From positions 48,517,998 to 48,581,997 of the forward strand of contig OX104129.1 in assembly GCA_944470555.2 (NCBI GenBank): DNA of 64,000 nt. Direction: 5' to 3'. This DNA is from Heterobilharzia americana (Eukaryota > Platyhelminthes > Trematoda > Strigeidida > Schistosomatidae). The notes beneath the pieces are model-generated. The model saw only the letters and a list, made by a program, of their open reading frames with translations, did no database searches and was not told the origin of the DNA. The translations under genes were made by a program, and so were the position numbers. Below are positions 43,045-55,370 of this stretch, in pieces (position 1 is the first letter of the stretch; every line of letters starts with the position of its first letter).

Positions 43045-45920
43045 CGATAAGCTGCCTGCTTGAACTTTGGGCTACCTCATTTTACCACAGAATGGACTGC
43101 ACCAAATTTCTCCTTTCTACATTATTTTAATCATTCAATTATGCCATCTAATCGTATTATATATTGTGGCACGTTTTTAAAATCCTTACAACCTATCGTG
43201 CTACAAGTTGATGGGCAACTTAGGAAAAAGCACCATGATACACGGCAACGGGCACTCAAGTGCATGACCAAAGAATAAATGACTATTACAGAAATACTCA
43301 GCAAAAACTGTAGGTCGTTACTGAAGAAAGTTGACTACCTTTAGTCACCCTTATTCACAAGTGTTTATCAGAATATGGGTGTAATAACACTGAAGGAAAC
43401 ATGACTTCACAACCTGTACGATGACGATTTGGTTTACCTCAGTGGTTTCAAGTTATTTCGACAAGATCGATGCTTCTCCAAAAGGAAATGTAGTGAGGCT
43501 GTAGCCACATTTATCAATACAAACTGGTCTACCTCCAACTATGTATGCTTTAGCTTCTCTAACGAAAAAATTGAGTGCATTACCATTAAATGACGTCCTA
43601 AACATTTGAGTGTAAATACAAATACATATACATAAAAAGCATCTATGTCACATCTGGCTATAGTTTTTCAGATTTTTCAACTCTTGCAGGCAAATTTACT
43701 GAATTTTCTGCTCTGGTTCTGGGTAATCTTTGTGTGTATTCTACGGAGATTTCAATTCATGTGACGGCAGTTTCCTTGTATCGTCGGGTCATGAAAACAT
43801 GGTTAACTTTTACACGTGTCTTGACAACACACTATACTTAGTGTTTACAAATGACTGTGATATATATATGAAACCGATAAACGAGCTTCACTGAAGAATT
43901 CTGACCACTGTATTGTACGTGTTTTGCCCAAAGTATATGGTAAGTTACATACGAAGGCTTTTGGACACGTTCCCACAAAAGTCCAGTACAGATGCTATTC
44001 ACAGGAGAATATACTACTTTTGAGAAGCATGCTTAAAGAAGCAGACTAGGATATATTTGTTGACGAAGTTCTAGACAAGACTATCACTAATATTACAAGC
44101 TATCTCAGATTGTCTCGAAATATGCTACCCTGCTGAAACAATCTACATGAGATTTAACTGACCTTCCCCCCTCACCTCAATAAGCTCCGGAGAGGAAAGG
44201 AAAGGTTGTATAAGGTGAGAGATCACCCTGGAGTTAAAAGATTTAACTGGCTAATTAAGTCTGAAATACAATGTCTAAATGCTATATGCAATCAGAAGTT
44301 TCTATCGTGTAAGACCTCTTCCAATATATGGGAATTAGCTAACTGGTAAAAAACAGATGACAAAAGAAGCTTGTTCGGATGTCTGCGCGTTAAACAAGTC
44401 AATCATACGTCAGCAAGCTAATTTCATCTTCCTAGTGTTCATAGTCAAATGGATAGCTGCTTTCCTGTTATTATACAAAGAACTTATTTAGATGTCTTGA
44501 ATGCTTGAATCTATTCCAAAACCTGGGTCCTTATGCTGTTTTGAGTATTATATTTAGAAAGTATGCACATATTTTATGTCATTCACTTACTTATATTTTC
44601 AGTGCATTGCTTTCTGAAAATGCAACACACACTGCTTGGAAGGAGATCAAAGTTGTACCTATGCTTAAGTCATCTTCTGGATCAGATACTAAGTTTCGAC
44701 CCATCGCTATAACTTCCCATTTTTTGAAGACAGTGGAGATATCACTTCTTGTGCTTGAAGCTTCATTGATGGCTTTCAGAGATCCGAAACAATTTGCTTA
44801 CAAACACACAGGAGAAGTAATTTAGATGCTGTCACTGTATTGTATCATAGTATTGTTTCTAGGCTCGACAAAGTGTTATGTTCGTTGTGCCCTATTGGAT
44901 TACTCATCAGTCTTTTACTCTGTTCCTAGACCACTCTTGTTAAATAAGCTTGAATGGGTCATACTGAGCCATGGGTTACAAAATGACTGTATTCTATAAA
45001 GGGAGGCACTCCACTTCATTGCTTACTAAAGCTGTTGTTCCTCGGGCTGCAGTACTTTCTCCGTTTTGTTTTCGTTCTTTTTGCATGATTTACCTTATTC
45101 TGTTGAACCTAATTTTCTTAAATATGCCGATGACCTGATGGCCTCTGTTCCAGTTAACTCTCACTTGGATTTCTCTGAACTAAATGGTTTCTTGTCTGTA
45201 ATTAACTGACAGTCTCTCTCAAATCGTCTCAAGTTAAACCCTTCTAAATGTCAAACTGTTAATTTTTGCCTCAGACGTAAACAAGACTTGTGTGGGCTTC
45301 TTAAATCTCATGATGTCTGTTGTATTGATGGTATTTCTACAGAAAGTAAATTAAGTGTTGAATATCTTGAATCGAAGTTTATTTCTGATCTTTTTTGGTC
45401 ACCTCATATCCTCTTGGCTTCCAAGAAAATCTTTCGTTTAAGGTATTACATAAAGAAACTGAGGCTCTCTGGTATAACTCGGCCTCTACTTTTACGATTT
45501 AGTAATTGCTACATTTTTCTCATTCTTCTCTATTGTTCCCAGTTGATCATTCCTGGTCTACTAAAAATGGACTATGTCATACTGCGTAGGATTTTGAAGG
45601 CCGTCAGTAGGGTGAGTGTTATACCTCTTGCTCAGCTGATTAACGCTGAAGTTGACAGGGAAGTAGCTACAGTAATTTTAACTGAAACTGAGCATCTACT
45701 TCATTCACAACTCTCTCCTTGTATCTCCTCAGGGAGGACAAGAGGAAATTACATAACACTGTACGGTTGTACAGGTAAGTACATGAACCCGACACTGGCT
45801 TATCCAGCAAGCGTATTATGGGAAGAAAAAAGTGTAAGAACAGGACTTATTTATCAATTTTCTCGTCATTAATATTCGTTGTATTACTTAAATCCTATAA
45901 TAAGACTATTTGAAATGTAG

Positions 45921-45925
<5 letters not shown>
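43045..45925 (+). mobile_element. Decayed CR1/SR1-like non-LTR retrotransposon (right copy)
   Basis: In order: N-terminal piece 43060-43278, endonuclease N-terminus (ILSKNCRSLLKKVDYL near 43290, then KET-like motif), GDFNSCDGS at about 43747, NSDHC-like motif near 43900, RT piece 44505-44825 (WKEIKVVPMLKSSSGSDTKF, FRPIAITS), YADDL near 45125, LKLNPSKCQ at 45230-45258, and C-terminal piece 45288-45872. Stops and frameshifts match the left copy. It is sense to the host gene. It cannot encode functional protein. Confidence 0.78.

Positions 45926-45980
<55 letters not shown>
45924..45980. repeat. (TA)n microsatellite, outer boundary of right arm
   Basis: TA run directly following the 3' end of the CR1-like element. 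Confidence 0.9.
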
Positions 45981-46725
45981 GTTGCTACGTATCATACGGA
46001 AAATTCCAAATTTACCAAAAGTTCTTTGGAAAAGAGTTGTTATCATTATTACTAAGTTGAAAGACCACTTGGGTTGTGACCTTCAGGTTAACAGCATAGA
46101 ACTCTACCAACTGACCTACAGTGAGCAGCAGCTGACCAAGTTTAAGCTTCGCTTCAATCCTTAAGTGTTTCCCTTATCTGTTGTCGTGAAACTGAACATA
46201 GTAATTACTTTGAAAGTGGGTTATCTTAATTTGTTTTTATCACTTCAATAAAAATGTATCTTAAAATATAGAAATCAAGATAAGTATCTTTTCCAATTAA
46301 TGGTTAAGTTAATCAGTTTGCTTTATTTTTTTCTGATTGTTTTATAAGATGAATTACAGAAGTAATTTGTTTTATCGTTACTGTTTTTCAATTTATACTT
46401 TTGGGAATTCAGTACACTTAGAAGCAAGACTATCCATCCTTGAGTTTCGCTTTTTTTCTCTCTCTTTACTTCGTCCCATCACTGATTAGATCAGCTTAAT
46501 AATTTATCACTTCTACTCTCATTTTTGGATACTTTTTATCCTGAATCATTTAGTTATACAGTAATCACTTTTCAATAGACAGACTGAGACCTGTTGTTTA
46601 ATCCAATCACATGGTTCAGTCAAATTATAAAAGGAGTTAATTAGTCACAGTCTGGACTAGATCAGTGATACCTCGTCCGATAGTAGTAGTGTTGCCTATC
46701 CATTGAAATACATATATATTTACTT
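45981..46725. other. Intronic DNA, nothing recognised
   Basis: A 60-aa open frame at 45982-46164 has no motif. Confidence 0.4.
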
Positions 46726-46727
46726 CA

Positions 46728-47424
46728 GGTTGATATTTATCATGAACTGACATCAGTTGGAGAACCGTCGGAAACCTGGGAGCATTGGTCATCTGTTCCA
46801 TTCTAGTATGGAACTTCTCATTCGTTCACACCCATGACCCGTCTGGGGTCGAACGCAAAACTTTTAGGTGGCCCGGTCAGGATATTGTCATTGATCCACT
46901 GGGTCAACATCCGGTGGTCCACATTTCCTACTTCTATCAGTTCACGGTATAGTGCTACTTACATCCATTGTCGTCGTCGAGTAACTGTCCTTATGTTCGA
47001 CCTAGTTGGCTCCACCGGTCAGGATTTCTCATTAGAACTTCGAAAATCACCTCTCGAAGCCAGTCACCAATCAACATCAGAGTAATTCGATTTGGAGATT
47101 TGTGGGGATTATTTATTGATTTCAAGTTAATATTCATCATCATCAACCAAGTTAGACCTGAGGATAGTTACTCAGCGACGGAATCGGTTGTAAGCCGTAC
47201 TACACCGTGAACTGCAAGGAATACGAAATGTGGACTACTAGTTAACAACCCAGTGGCTCAATGGTAAAGTGCTGATCGGGCAACTTGACAGTCCTGGGTT
47301 CGATCGTCGGCAGGCCATGGGTGCGCAGGAATGGGGAGTTCCATATTTGGACGAATCAGCTTTCCAGTGTCTCCAAGTTTCGAATGGTTCGCCAACTGAT
47401 GTCAGTCCATTATTAATATCAACC
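46728..47424. mobile_element. SINE family B inverted pair
   Basis: A minus copy (46728-47060) and a plus copy (47095-47424) face each other. The outer ends pair (GGTTGATATTTATCATGAAC against ...ATTATTAATATCAACC). tRNA-like B-boxes are at about 46848 (-) and 47297 (+). Both hammerheads are damaged: the minus has GAATGAGA for CTGAGGA, and the plus has AATGGGGA. Confidence 0.7.
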
Positions 47425-47439
47425 CAAAACCAATAAATA

Positions 47440-47800
47440 ATTCCCCGCCAACCTCCCACTTGAATATATTAATTTTATTCCTTCTACTTAAAGTGGGTGT
47501 CGGAAGGTTACAATATAGTTGTAGCAGTAAGATGCACTTGTTCTTTTGTCGATTACTACCATTAATGTCCGATCTTGTATTGTGGTTTTCTTGTCTATTT
47601 GTTTGATGTGAAATGCCGAGTTTATAAGAAAAATTAAACTGTCGGGATGAAGTAACACAGTTTACAAGGAGTAGCGTCGTTCCATATCTTATTATGAAGC
47701 TAACTGAAGCAGGTGACAGTTCATTCTGAACATTAGCAAAATGGATTTATCAATCTTGGCTAAATAATGCAGCATATTCTTGGCATGAACTTTTTGACGA
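47440..47800. other. Intronic DNA, nothing recognised
   Basis: No feature supported. Confidence 0.4.
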
Positions 47801-47938
47801 GTAGCTTTAAATGTCACCTTAACAACGACTGAAATGACCAGTTGGGTTTCCGATTTTATGTGAAAACTACCCTTCGAGGAGAAATTAAGAAACCCAACTG
47901 GTTATTTTGGTTGCTGTTAGAGTGCTGTGTAAAGTTAC
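47801..47938. mobile_element. 138-bp palindromic MITE-like element, copy 5
   Basis: Begins GTAGCTTTAAATGTCACCTT and ends GAGTGCTGTGTAAAGTTAC. The inner arms read GACCAGTTGGGTTTC and GAAACCCAACTGGTT. Exactly 138 bp. Confidence 0.8.
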
Positions 47939-48021
47939 TCCTTTTGGTATGTTCTTACCAAGTGATCGAACTCGTATAAATCTCAGACAGAGTACGTCAT
48001 TAATTCTACATACAATCTTAA

Positions 48022-48158
48022 GTGATTCTAAAACCACCCTAGCAACTTATGACAAAACCAACTGCGTTTCTTTATTTGATAGAAATCTACCAACCCATAG
48101 GAAATACGAAAACTTGATTGGTTATTTCAGAAGTTACCAGGGTGATCTTTAGAACAAC
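48022..48158. mobile_element. 138-bp palindromic MITE-like element, copy 6
   Basis: Begins GTGATTCTAAAACCACCCTA and ends CCAGGGTGATCTTTAGAACAAC. Inner arms CAAAACCAACTGCG and TTGATTGGTTATTTC. 137 bp. Confidence 0.75.
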
Positions 48159-48289
48159 TCTACAGCTAAAACCCCGAGTACACCCAATCCACTCATAATG
48201 TAGTCACAAGATTTTTCCCTTTCTTAACTTCCATTCAATAGAAGACAAAGCATTAAAAATCCACATTATAACTGAAAAGCCATCTGAGT

Positions 48290-49692
48290 GAACAAAAAAC
48301 ATTCTTTTCTCTGAGCTGGGTTGTTTAGTCGTGTCACGCTCGTATGATTTTGAAATAATGGAGAATATTTGTAGCTCAGGTGGATGGTCTTGGTTGCATT
48401 GTGTTCTCTGAGCTGGGTTGTTTAATCGTGAAGCTTTCATCGGCTTGCTTCACGACACCATCAGCACTAACTTCAGTATGAAGTGAGCTCTCAATATCTC
48501 TCCGTGAGTGATTTAGTAGCTTGCTCTGACGATGTGGTCTGTGATTGGTTGTTTCCTTCGATTGTTGTGTCATTGATTGTATAGACTTTCCTGTTGGCTG
48601 TTCCTCTGCTTCACCTCTGACCTTTCTGTCATTTATCATTTTTCTTATTGGTTGATAGATCGGGTCTATGTCTATACATCTATTGATTGCTGACTGACCT
48701 GAATGCCAAGCTTCTAGGAATTCTCTGATCTTCATTGTGTTTCCTCTGTCCAAAATTTCTACATTGTCGAAATTGAATTCATGTCCATAATTATCCATGT
48801 GCATTGAAATGAGTGACGAAATGTCGTAGCGTTTAATAGCCAATTGGTGTTCATGTAGACGAAGGTGAAGAGGGCGGCCGCTTTGTCCGATGTAGTGCTG
48901 ACTACAGCTATTGCAGTTGATTTTGTAAATGATATTCGGTTTGTCTTCTTTGCTTGTTGCATCCTTTGGTCTGCATAATAGTGTTTGGAGGGAATTTGTT
49001 GGTTTACGAGCCACACCAATTCCAAGTGGTCTCAGCAATCTTGTTGTGATTTCTGATATATTCTTTATGTATGGTAGGACGATGCGTTTGTTGATTTCTG
49101 TTGATGACTTTGTAGTTGGTGATGCACGGGATAGACATCTTCTGATAAAGTTTCGTGGGTAGCCGTTCTTCTTTAGGGTAGACATCAGGTAATTTTCTTC
49201 GTTTCTCCGTGAAGTTGTTGTGCTGCAGTGTGTTCTCGCTCTTTTGAATAGAGTCTGCACGCAACTGATTTTGTGTGTTGTTGGGTTGTTGCTATTGTAG
49301 TTGAGGATTTGGTCAGTGTGTGTTGGCTTCCTGTACACTTGGGTTTCTAGCTTTCCGTCATTTTCCCTGCTGACTATAACATCCAGGATTGGTAGTTGGT
49401 TTTTTGACTCCTTCTCCATTGTGAATTTGATGTCATTGAGAAGGTTGTTGATCAAACTGTGGGTGTTTTCTATATCATCCTTTTTAATGATGACAAAAGT
49501 GTCGTCTACATAACGAATCCAAATTTTTGGTTGGATCACAGGTGGAATAATGGCTTCCAGTCTCTGCATCACTGCTTCTGCAATTAATCCGGATATCGGT
49601 GACCCCATTGGAGTTCAAGATTAAACAACCCAGCTCAGAGAACACAATACAACCAAGACCATCCACCTGAGCTACAAATATTCTCCATTATT
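48290..49692 (-). mobile_element. Penelope-like element, 5'-truncated, flanked by ~70-bp inverted repeats
   Basis: It contains a 410-aa ORF for the C-terminal half of a PLE protein. The block at 48356-48430 (GGAGAATATTTGTAGCTCAGG ... CTGAGCTGGGTTGTTTAAT) recurs inverted at 49618-49692. Part of it also recurs directly at about 48310-48330 (CTCTGAGCTGGGTTGTTTA). Such pseudo-LTRs with an inverted copy at the truncation point are typical of PLE insertions. Confidence 0.8.
48376..49608 (-). CDS. PLE reverse transcriptase (C-terminal part) + GIY-YIG endonuclease
   Basis: A 410-aa open frame. It starts within the RT domain (GSPISGLIAEAVM, residues 2-14). It has the catalytic IRYVDDTFVI (31-40), an RT thumb/linker with LPILDVIVSR (72-81), and a GIY-YIG nuclease: IIYKINCNSCSQHYIGQSGR (226-245), Arg250, and the FLEAWHS Glu near 299. 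The N-terminal RT motifs are absent, so reverse transcription is not possible from this copy. The nuclease half looks intact. Start is uncertain because the ORF is cut 5' by the inverted repeat; the Met given is simply the first one. Confidence 0.85.
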   Translation of the reverse strand: MGSPISGLIAEAVMQRLEAIIPPVIQPKIWIRYVDDTFVIIKKDDIENTHSLINNLLNDIKFTMEKESKNQLPILDVIVSRENDGKLETQVYRKPTHTDQILNYNSNNPTTHKISCVQTLFKRARTHCSTTTSRRNEENYLMSTLKKNGYPRNFIRRCLSRASPTTKSSTEINKRIVLPYIKNISEITTRLLRPLGIGVARKPTNSLQTLLCRPKDATSKEDKPNIIYKINCNSCSQHYIGQSGRPLHLRLHEHQLAIKRYDISSLISMHMDNYGHEFNFDNVEILDRGNTMKIREFLEAWHSGQSAINRCIDIDPIYQPIRKMINDRKVRGEAEEQPTGKSIQSMTQQSKETTNHRPHRQSKLLNHSRRDIESSLHTEVSADGVVKQADESFTIKQPSSENTMQPRPST

Positions 49693-49734
49693 TCACATTC
49701 TTTTCGATAACTTTTTTTCAGGTCCTACAGTTAT

Positions 49735-50486
49735 TTATGTACATATCGAGGAACTATGAGTCAACAGTATTGAGATTTCGCTTATGAGTCTGTTAATAAT
49801 ATTATACAGTCGAGGAATTCTCTTCAGTAAAAAGAATTTATTAAAATTATTTTAGATTATAGGGATGAAGAGATATCAACAGTGTGGAATTGGAAAATTA
49901 GATTACCTGAGATAAAATGCTAAGGAATTTCTGCGTGCTGAGTCGGGTCACTGTAGTTGCATTGGTAACTTGCTTTTTTTGAACTCATAACTCCAGTTGT
50001 CTGATCCTGAGTGCTTCTGCTTCTGCAGTCTGAATGATTTGGGGCCTGGTCATTTTTGTCAAGTTGGTGGGAACGTGGTACTGGATGGAAAATGACTCAT
50101 TTATATCCTCCTTATTATGGTTCATTTGAGCTAAGTGTGCCAGTGGTGGTGATAGTCTTTTCCAGGCCTCTACTTAAACACACCAAGGGGTGTTCAAGTG
50201 CATGAAAAGTTAAATTTCTAGAGCAGCACCCGATGTCACTGGTTGCATAGGAGCACTCGAACCGATAAACGCAGCAGAAAGTGGCTGGTTTAGGCAGTTC
50301 ATCTTTCAGTCTTGGTGTCATCATTGGGCGTCTAGAAAAAGAAATTTGCAGTGTACCAGCAATAAAGGTTTTCTGAATTGATCTGTATAGTTTGTGAATT
50401 AATATCTTACTGAGCACGTCACCTCCAAATTGTTCCTGAATGTATAGCAGTTTTCGGCTAGTCGTTGGAACATCCTTTCTTGCCAT
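49735..50486 (-). mobile_element. Second PLE family remnant (GIY-YIG fragment and 3' end)
   Basis: The minus frame 50486-50115 (123 aa) contains YIQEQFGGDVLSKIL and a trace of the GIY domain (CCVYRFECSYATSDIGCCSR). Downstream on the minus strand, 50110-49735 carries the 3' UTR and terminal block shared with the foldback at 19768-20773. Broken frames indicate an inactive copy. It lies just upstream of the PLE ORF at 48376-49608 but belongs to another family. Confidence 0.65.
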
Positions 50487-51184
50487 TTTTGTAATCGTAT
50501 TTTTTTAATGAACTTATCAGGATAGCCATTTTCGATTAATGTGTCGCACAAAGTCATAGGTTCCTCCTCAACTGTATCTTCCTAACTTATAGCCTTTATT
50601 CTATAACAAAACTGATACTCACTATCCTTGTTACTATCGATCTGGGTCATACATGCTCACAACTTCTCTTACCATAAAAATGATCTAACTGATTTTACAC
50701 ATAGAAAACGAGTTTTAGCACTGTAACTGACTTTGACACTTAGTGACCTCAGAAAACTCAAACGGAGAGAAAAACTTCAGAGGTTGGTACAAAGCTTTTG
50801 AGCTGAAACATACAGAGTAGTACTGGAAAATAAGTCGTAACAAATACTATCTTTTACAAAACATTGAATAATCCGACCAGTTTTACCTTTCTTTCGCCGG
50901 TATAACAGTTCTTATTTCTGTATTTACCATCATATCAGGTAACATAATCTTATATAAAGTAGTAAACCATTCACTGTTGGAGCAAATTTACTTAGGCTTC
51001 TGTTCTCTACTTATGTCACTAAAATAATGTTATTTGTGAAGGAGATACAGCTACTTGCATTCTTGGGACTGGACAATTTATTTACAGAACATTAATTGAC
51101 GTATTGTATGACACTATTGACAAAAATTCTCTGGGCTCGCTTGTAGAGAAGACTTTTCAGTCATACCATCTTGTTGGCAATAAT
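50487..51184. other. Intronic DNA, nothing recognised
   Basis: Some of 50487-50560 may continue the PLE remnant (minus-strand text similar to a NGYPDKFI motif). Otherwise featureless. Confidence 0.35.
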
Positions 51185-51305
51185 GACTATTAACTAGCAG
51201 TATAATCTAGGACATGCGTTTCCTCTTGTCTAAGACTCATCATTTCAAAGGCAAGATAGTTATCCACTAGGATACTAAGTTGTGATAACTGTTATTTGAG
51301 AAGTG
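51185..51305 (-). mobile_element. SINE family A, decayed minus copy
   Basis: Hammerhead-derived AATCTAGGACATGCGTTTCCTCTTG and a head relic (ATCCACTAGGATACTAAG). The ribozyme's stem II and CTGANGA strands are altered (GATGAGTCTTAGACAAGAGG). Confidence 0.55.
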
Positions 51306-54300
51306 ACTATAGTTTCATATCTCTTAGTTTGTCATCTCTCATTGTTGGATGGTTTGTACTGGTCAATGAGTTGATGCATTCGGTTCAAGCCAGTCAACAA
51401 CGGGAATTACCAAGCTACAATATCCAGTTCAATCATTAGAAATGAAAATGTTTGCTTCACTGAAGAATTTATTACCCCTTGTCATTACACAAAATCGATT
51501 ATTGAACATCTTTTCTCTTATGAGCATATTTTTTGTAAGTTAGTCACAATACATATTGTTTGTATGTGGTGAGGTGCGATTTTGTAAACCATGATATTAT
51601 GATTTTAATTGCTCAGTCCCATTTGAAATGGAGTCTGTTCATTAACGGTCACTGGTTCGAGGTTTGAAGGCTGGGGTTTTTAAGCTTGCATTGATTTACG
51701 AAGCGTCAGTATTCATTTTCCAAATTCGATGAAAATTCCTAGTAATATTTTCCCTCATAATCTGCATTATTAGCTTCTTAGGACCCAACGTAGGATTGGG
51801 AACAATAAGAATTCCTAATAAAAAAAATTACATTTTTGTGTGTGTCAAAGATTATTATCGAGGAAATCAGTATCAAATATGAGACTATAATTATAAACAT
51901 TAGTCAACTTCATTTTAATTTTTTTAAACTAATCAGCAATAGCCCGATTTTTATAAGTATATCGTTATTTTAATGAAGTGTCATGGATTTAGCTACTCAC
52001 TATTAATCAGTAGTCAATTGGTTTTGCGTAGTTTAAATGTAATGACATGTAAGCATAATGGCACATAGGCGCTAACACATCTCTTATGCTTCATTTATTT
52101 CATTTATTTTTACGTCCTAAACTGCTTATGAGTGGTCTAAATGGGAAGGGCTGATCACCGAAAGAGATTTTACTCAATACACCAAAATATTTTTGAATTT
52201 AGGTTCAACTTTTAAATGTATAAGAATGTTTGAAGTGTATATCTAGTAATTTATTCTTTAAAAATTGTTAAGCTTCATAACTGAGAATAAAGGTTTCATT
52301 ATGAATGTAAACGAAGCAGCCGAAAGTGAATCCATGTCTTGAAAAACGTCAGTTTGTGCATCGAATTGAATGCAGCTGTAGTTGTGTGGCTTGGCAACTT
52401 CAACTTTTATCCGCAGAATCATGATTTTCAGTCCCCTCTCATCTAATAAGGTTCGAACAAGCAGATGATGTTGTTAATAACCATTCAATTAGTATGAGCC
52501 ATAACCTAATACATGAAGGTGCATGTTAACGGTGAATTGAGTTGTTATTAAACACATCTAATTATCTTAACCAAATCTGTTAATAAGAAACGTTGATTGC
52601 AAGGTGACTTGTGGATTCAAATCATGTTCAGACCACCTGTTTGCGCACGAGTCATACTTATGCTGCAAGGATCGAGACTGCCTAAAGTTTATACCTACGA
52701 AATGGATCCTAAATCGTGACCCTTGGATTAGGAGTTCACTAACTAGACAACTTCAAAAAACATCTTTGTCAAAACTTACTACTAAACAACATGAGTAACT
52801 AGAAATCACTTATGCTGATTTTTAGATTTGGCAAACTAGATCTAAATATTGGACGGTCGTTTTGCTCGTTTGCGGCCGAGCTGATCAGGTGTGTACCCGG
52901 AAAAATTGTTTACACGAACTGAATCTGACTAACTGACTTGTATGGACTAGTATGTCTCAAGTAGGCCAGCCGATTTTCCAAATGAGATGTAAACTGCATA
53001 GTCCACGTCAAGACTTCTCACAGTTGAGTAGTTTTTTAACTGCTGAACTGTGGTGTCAACAGGGTATATGTTGAAGGCTAACATGTCAAGATTAAAAAGT
53101 ATGGCATCACAGTTGGGTAGTTGAAAAAGTACCCTGCTTTGAAAATGTCAACGTGGACCGTACAATTTGTAAGTAGTTTGTAGTTACTGCTCTCTAGACT
53201 ACTATTCCCTCAAGGTAATAAGCGAACAGCAAGATAAATAATAAAATATGATGTTAACATGTGCAATTTGGAAATCAATATTCATTTCACGTATGCAGTC
53301 TACAGCTACAAGTGATCTCAGTGACACCTAACTTAATGAAATGTTTCAGAAAATATTTTACTTTGGCTTTATACGTAAACACTTGATTAAAGTGGACTAC
53401 CTGGATTTGTCGACTTTCCCAAGCGTACACCGATTTATTTGCTCCTGAGGAGTCCTTTAAAAATGAGGTTTTGGTGCACATGGTGTTCAAAAAAATGTTG
53501 AAGACTATTGTCTTACATCGTTATATGAAAGTGGCAGTTAGTCTATTATCAGCACTGGACATTGAACTCAAACAAACTTCATTGAAATATACTTATTAAG
53601 CATAATGTACTTTGTCTTCTTTACATCTCTAAGGCACACACACATAGGTAATCTTTAGTCATTTATGGAATGGACATGCATAGATGACACAAACTTGAAA
53701 ATTGACTGAGGTCTGGAAATATAGACCTGAACAATTTTTTACAGATCGGAGATGATAGTGCAAAACGCAGAACTTGATATTTAATTTGGCTTGGTGGTTA
53801 AAGAACAGAGCAGTAGTTAGTAGTCAATTAGGAAACTTGGTAACAGTATAGGACCAAACCTCGTAGGAAAAAATTGGCGTATGTCTAACTTCATAATGAT
53901 AGTAATGGTAATAGAAATAAGATTAATTAAACGGAAAAGACTATGAGATAGGGATAATAATTAAAGGTGGAGAACAGGTAGTTGCAGTTAATACCACGGT
54001 AGGTCCAAGCTGAAAACCATTTTCTCCTGTTCTCAGACAGAGGTTTGGTTTGACAAATCGAATCGCATGGATTTCTGCAATTGCAAGCATTTTCTTATTC
54101 TATTGCCCACTCATGATTTTAAATGACTGCAAAGTATCAATATTATGCCTATAGTCCATCAGATGTTTTGTTATTGAGCTTCTCGGAGTTTCTTTTTCTG
54201 AGCTCTTCAGTCATTTGGGTAGGTGCTTAGTCACTCGAGTAGACAGACACCTGTTCGGAAAACGTATTTATCTGCTTCCACATACACATTTGAATTGACA

Positions 54301-54664
54301 TGCATTAAAGGTGTCAAGGATCATAGCAACATCTTTTCTTGATTTTCGCAGTACTCGTTTGGTAGTACTGAAGAACACAAGTTTGGCAGCATAATAGGTT
54401 CTTCCTATGATCTCTGCCAGTCTTCGCCTAATTACCTTTAGCACCTCATCATCTTTAACTGGTAAGATGATATGAATTGGTATAAGTGTAAAACTAAGGC
54501 ACTGTGGTGGAATATAATTTCATATCCGATTTGTTTATTTGGTTTATAACACACAGTATTATTTACTTGATGACGTTTCGGTGATGGCTTTCTATAAATG
54601 GACCTTTCGATAGATTAATCGTTTCTTTACACTAGATATAGACATGTGGGAATTTTTAGTTTTG
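51306..54664. other. Long intronic stretch without recognised features
   Basis: I found no coding motif, SINE, MITE or clear inverted repeat here. Open frames at 52604-52798 (+) and 53490-53287 (-) show nothing recognisable. A PLE-like GACGTTTCGG string is at 54565. Confidence 0.4.
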
Positions 54665-54895
54665 ATACTTGTGATTACCCGCTCCTGTACAGGGACTAGC
54701 TGTTCTACCTCTGTCGGTAGTGCTCCAGTGACCTGGAGGACAGCGCTTTGACGTTTGAAGCGATGGGTGTTGAGTTCGATTCCCAGTGGCAACAACATCA
54801 TTTATTGGGGTGCAGATACATCCAGTTGACGATTCCCCAGTAGGCCGAAACGCGCGTCATAGACTTCACTGCCAGTCGCCAAGATGAATGTAGGA
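54665..54895 (+). mobile_element. SINE family A copy with inverted tail fragment
   Basis: An inverted tail (GCTCCTGTACAGGGACTAGC...) precedes a tRNA-like head (B-box GAGTTCGATTCCC, 54772-54784) and a hammerhead at 54828-54874. The core reads TTGACGA with stem II GTAG-like mismatches (CCCCAGTAGGCC) but retains GAAACGCGCGTC. C3 is changed, so it is probably inactive. Confidence 0.75.
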
Positions 54896-55370
54896 ATATG
54901 TTTGTATCATCATACTCTATGGTGAAAGTTGGATTTGGTTGACATGGGTTAAAATTCATTAGTGGTGTTTTTGTCTCCATTTTGTTTTCATATGCAATGA
55001 AAATACCAACCACTTACTACTGTGTAGCTGTGTTCGCTAGCTACCAGTTAACAAACTTGAGAGTGACTCAGCTAGAGGAGGTCCCAAAGGGCTTCCCACA
55101 GTAACACCGTTGTTTTGACAAAATAACTGGCAACTGAACTGAAATTAGTCATCCTCACTATCAAAGAGCTAAGGCCTACGATTGCAATCCGACCCCATGG
55201 GTGTCCCCTAGAGGAATAACTATTCTAGAAACGCAGAAAAGTAGACATCATTTAATCAGCCGACCACTAGATCTTTCTCAAAACTTTGAAAGCATATTAT
55301 TCTACCTTGTTTAAACAGTATTTTTGAAATCGCCTCTTCTTGATAAAGGTTTTTTGAAATTTCTTTATAT
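54896..55370. other. Intronic DNA, nothing recognised
   Basis: No feature supported. Confidence 0.4.

Larger units (their letters stand above)
41170..45980 (+). repeat. Right arm of the ~4.8-kb inverted duplication
   Basis: Reverse complement of 448-5241. The inner edge is at 41170, next to GTAAGC-AA-GCTTAC. The outer edge is a (TA)n tract of about 57 bp at 45924-45980. It lies in the intron between SAC2 exons D and E, whereas the left arm lies upstream of exon A. Confidence 0.92.

Noticed and set aside
449..45980. The large inverted repeat as terminal inverted repeats of a Maverick/Polinton-type giant transposon
   Set aside because: The enclosed 36 kb contains host exons and ordinary retroelements, with no integrase, polymerase B or capsid-like genes. 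The arms themselves contain a dead CR1 element, so segmental duplication is simpler.
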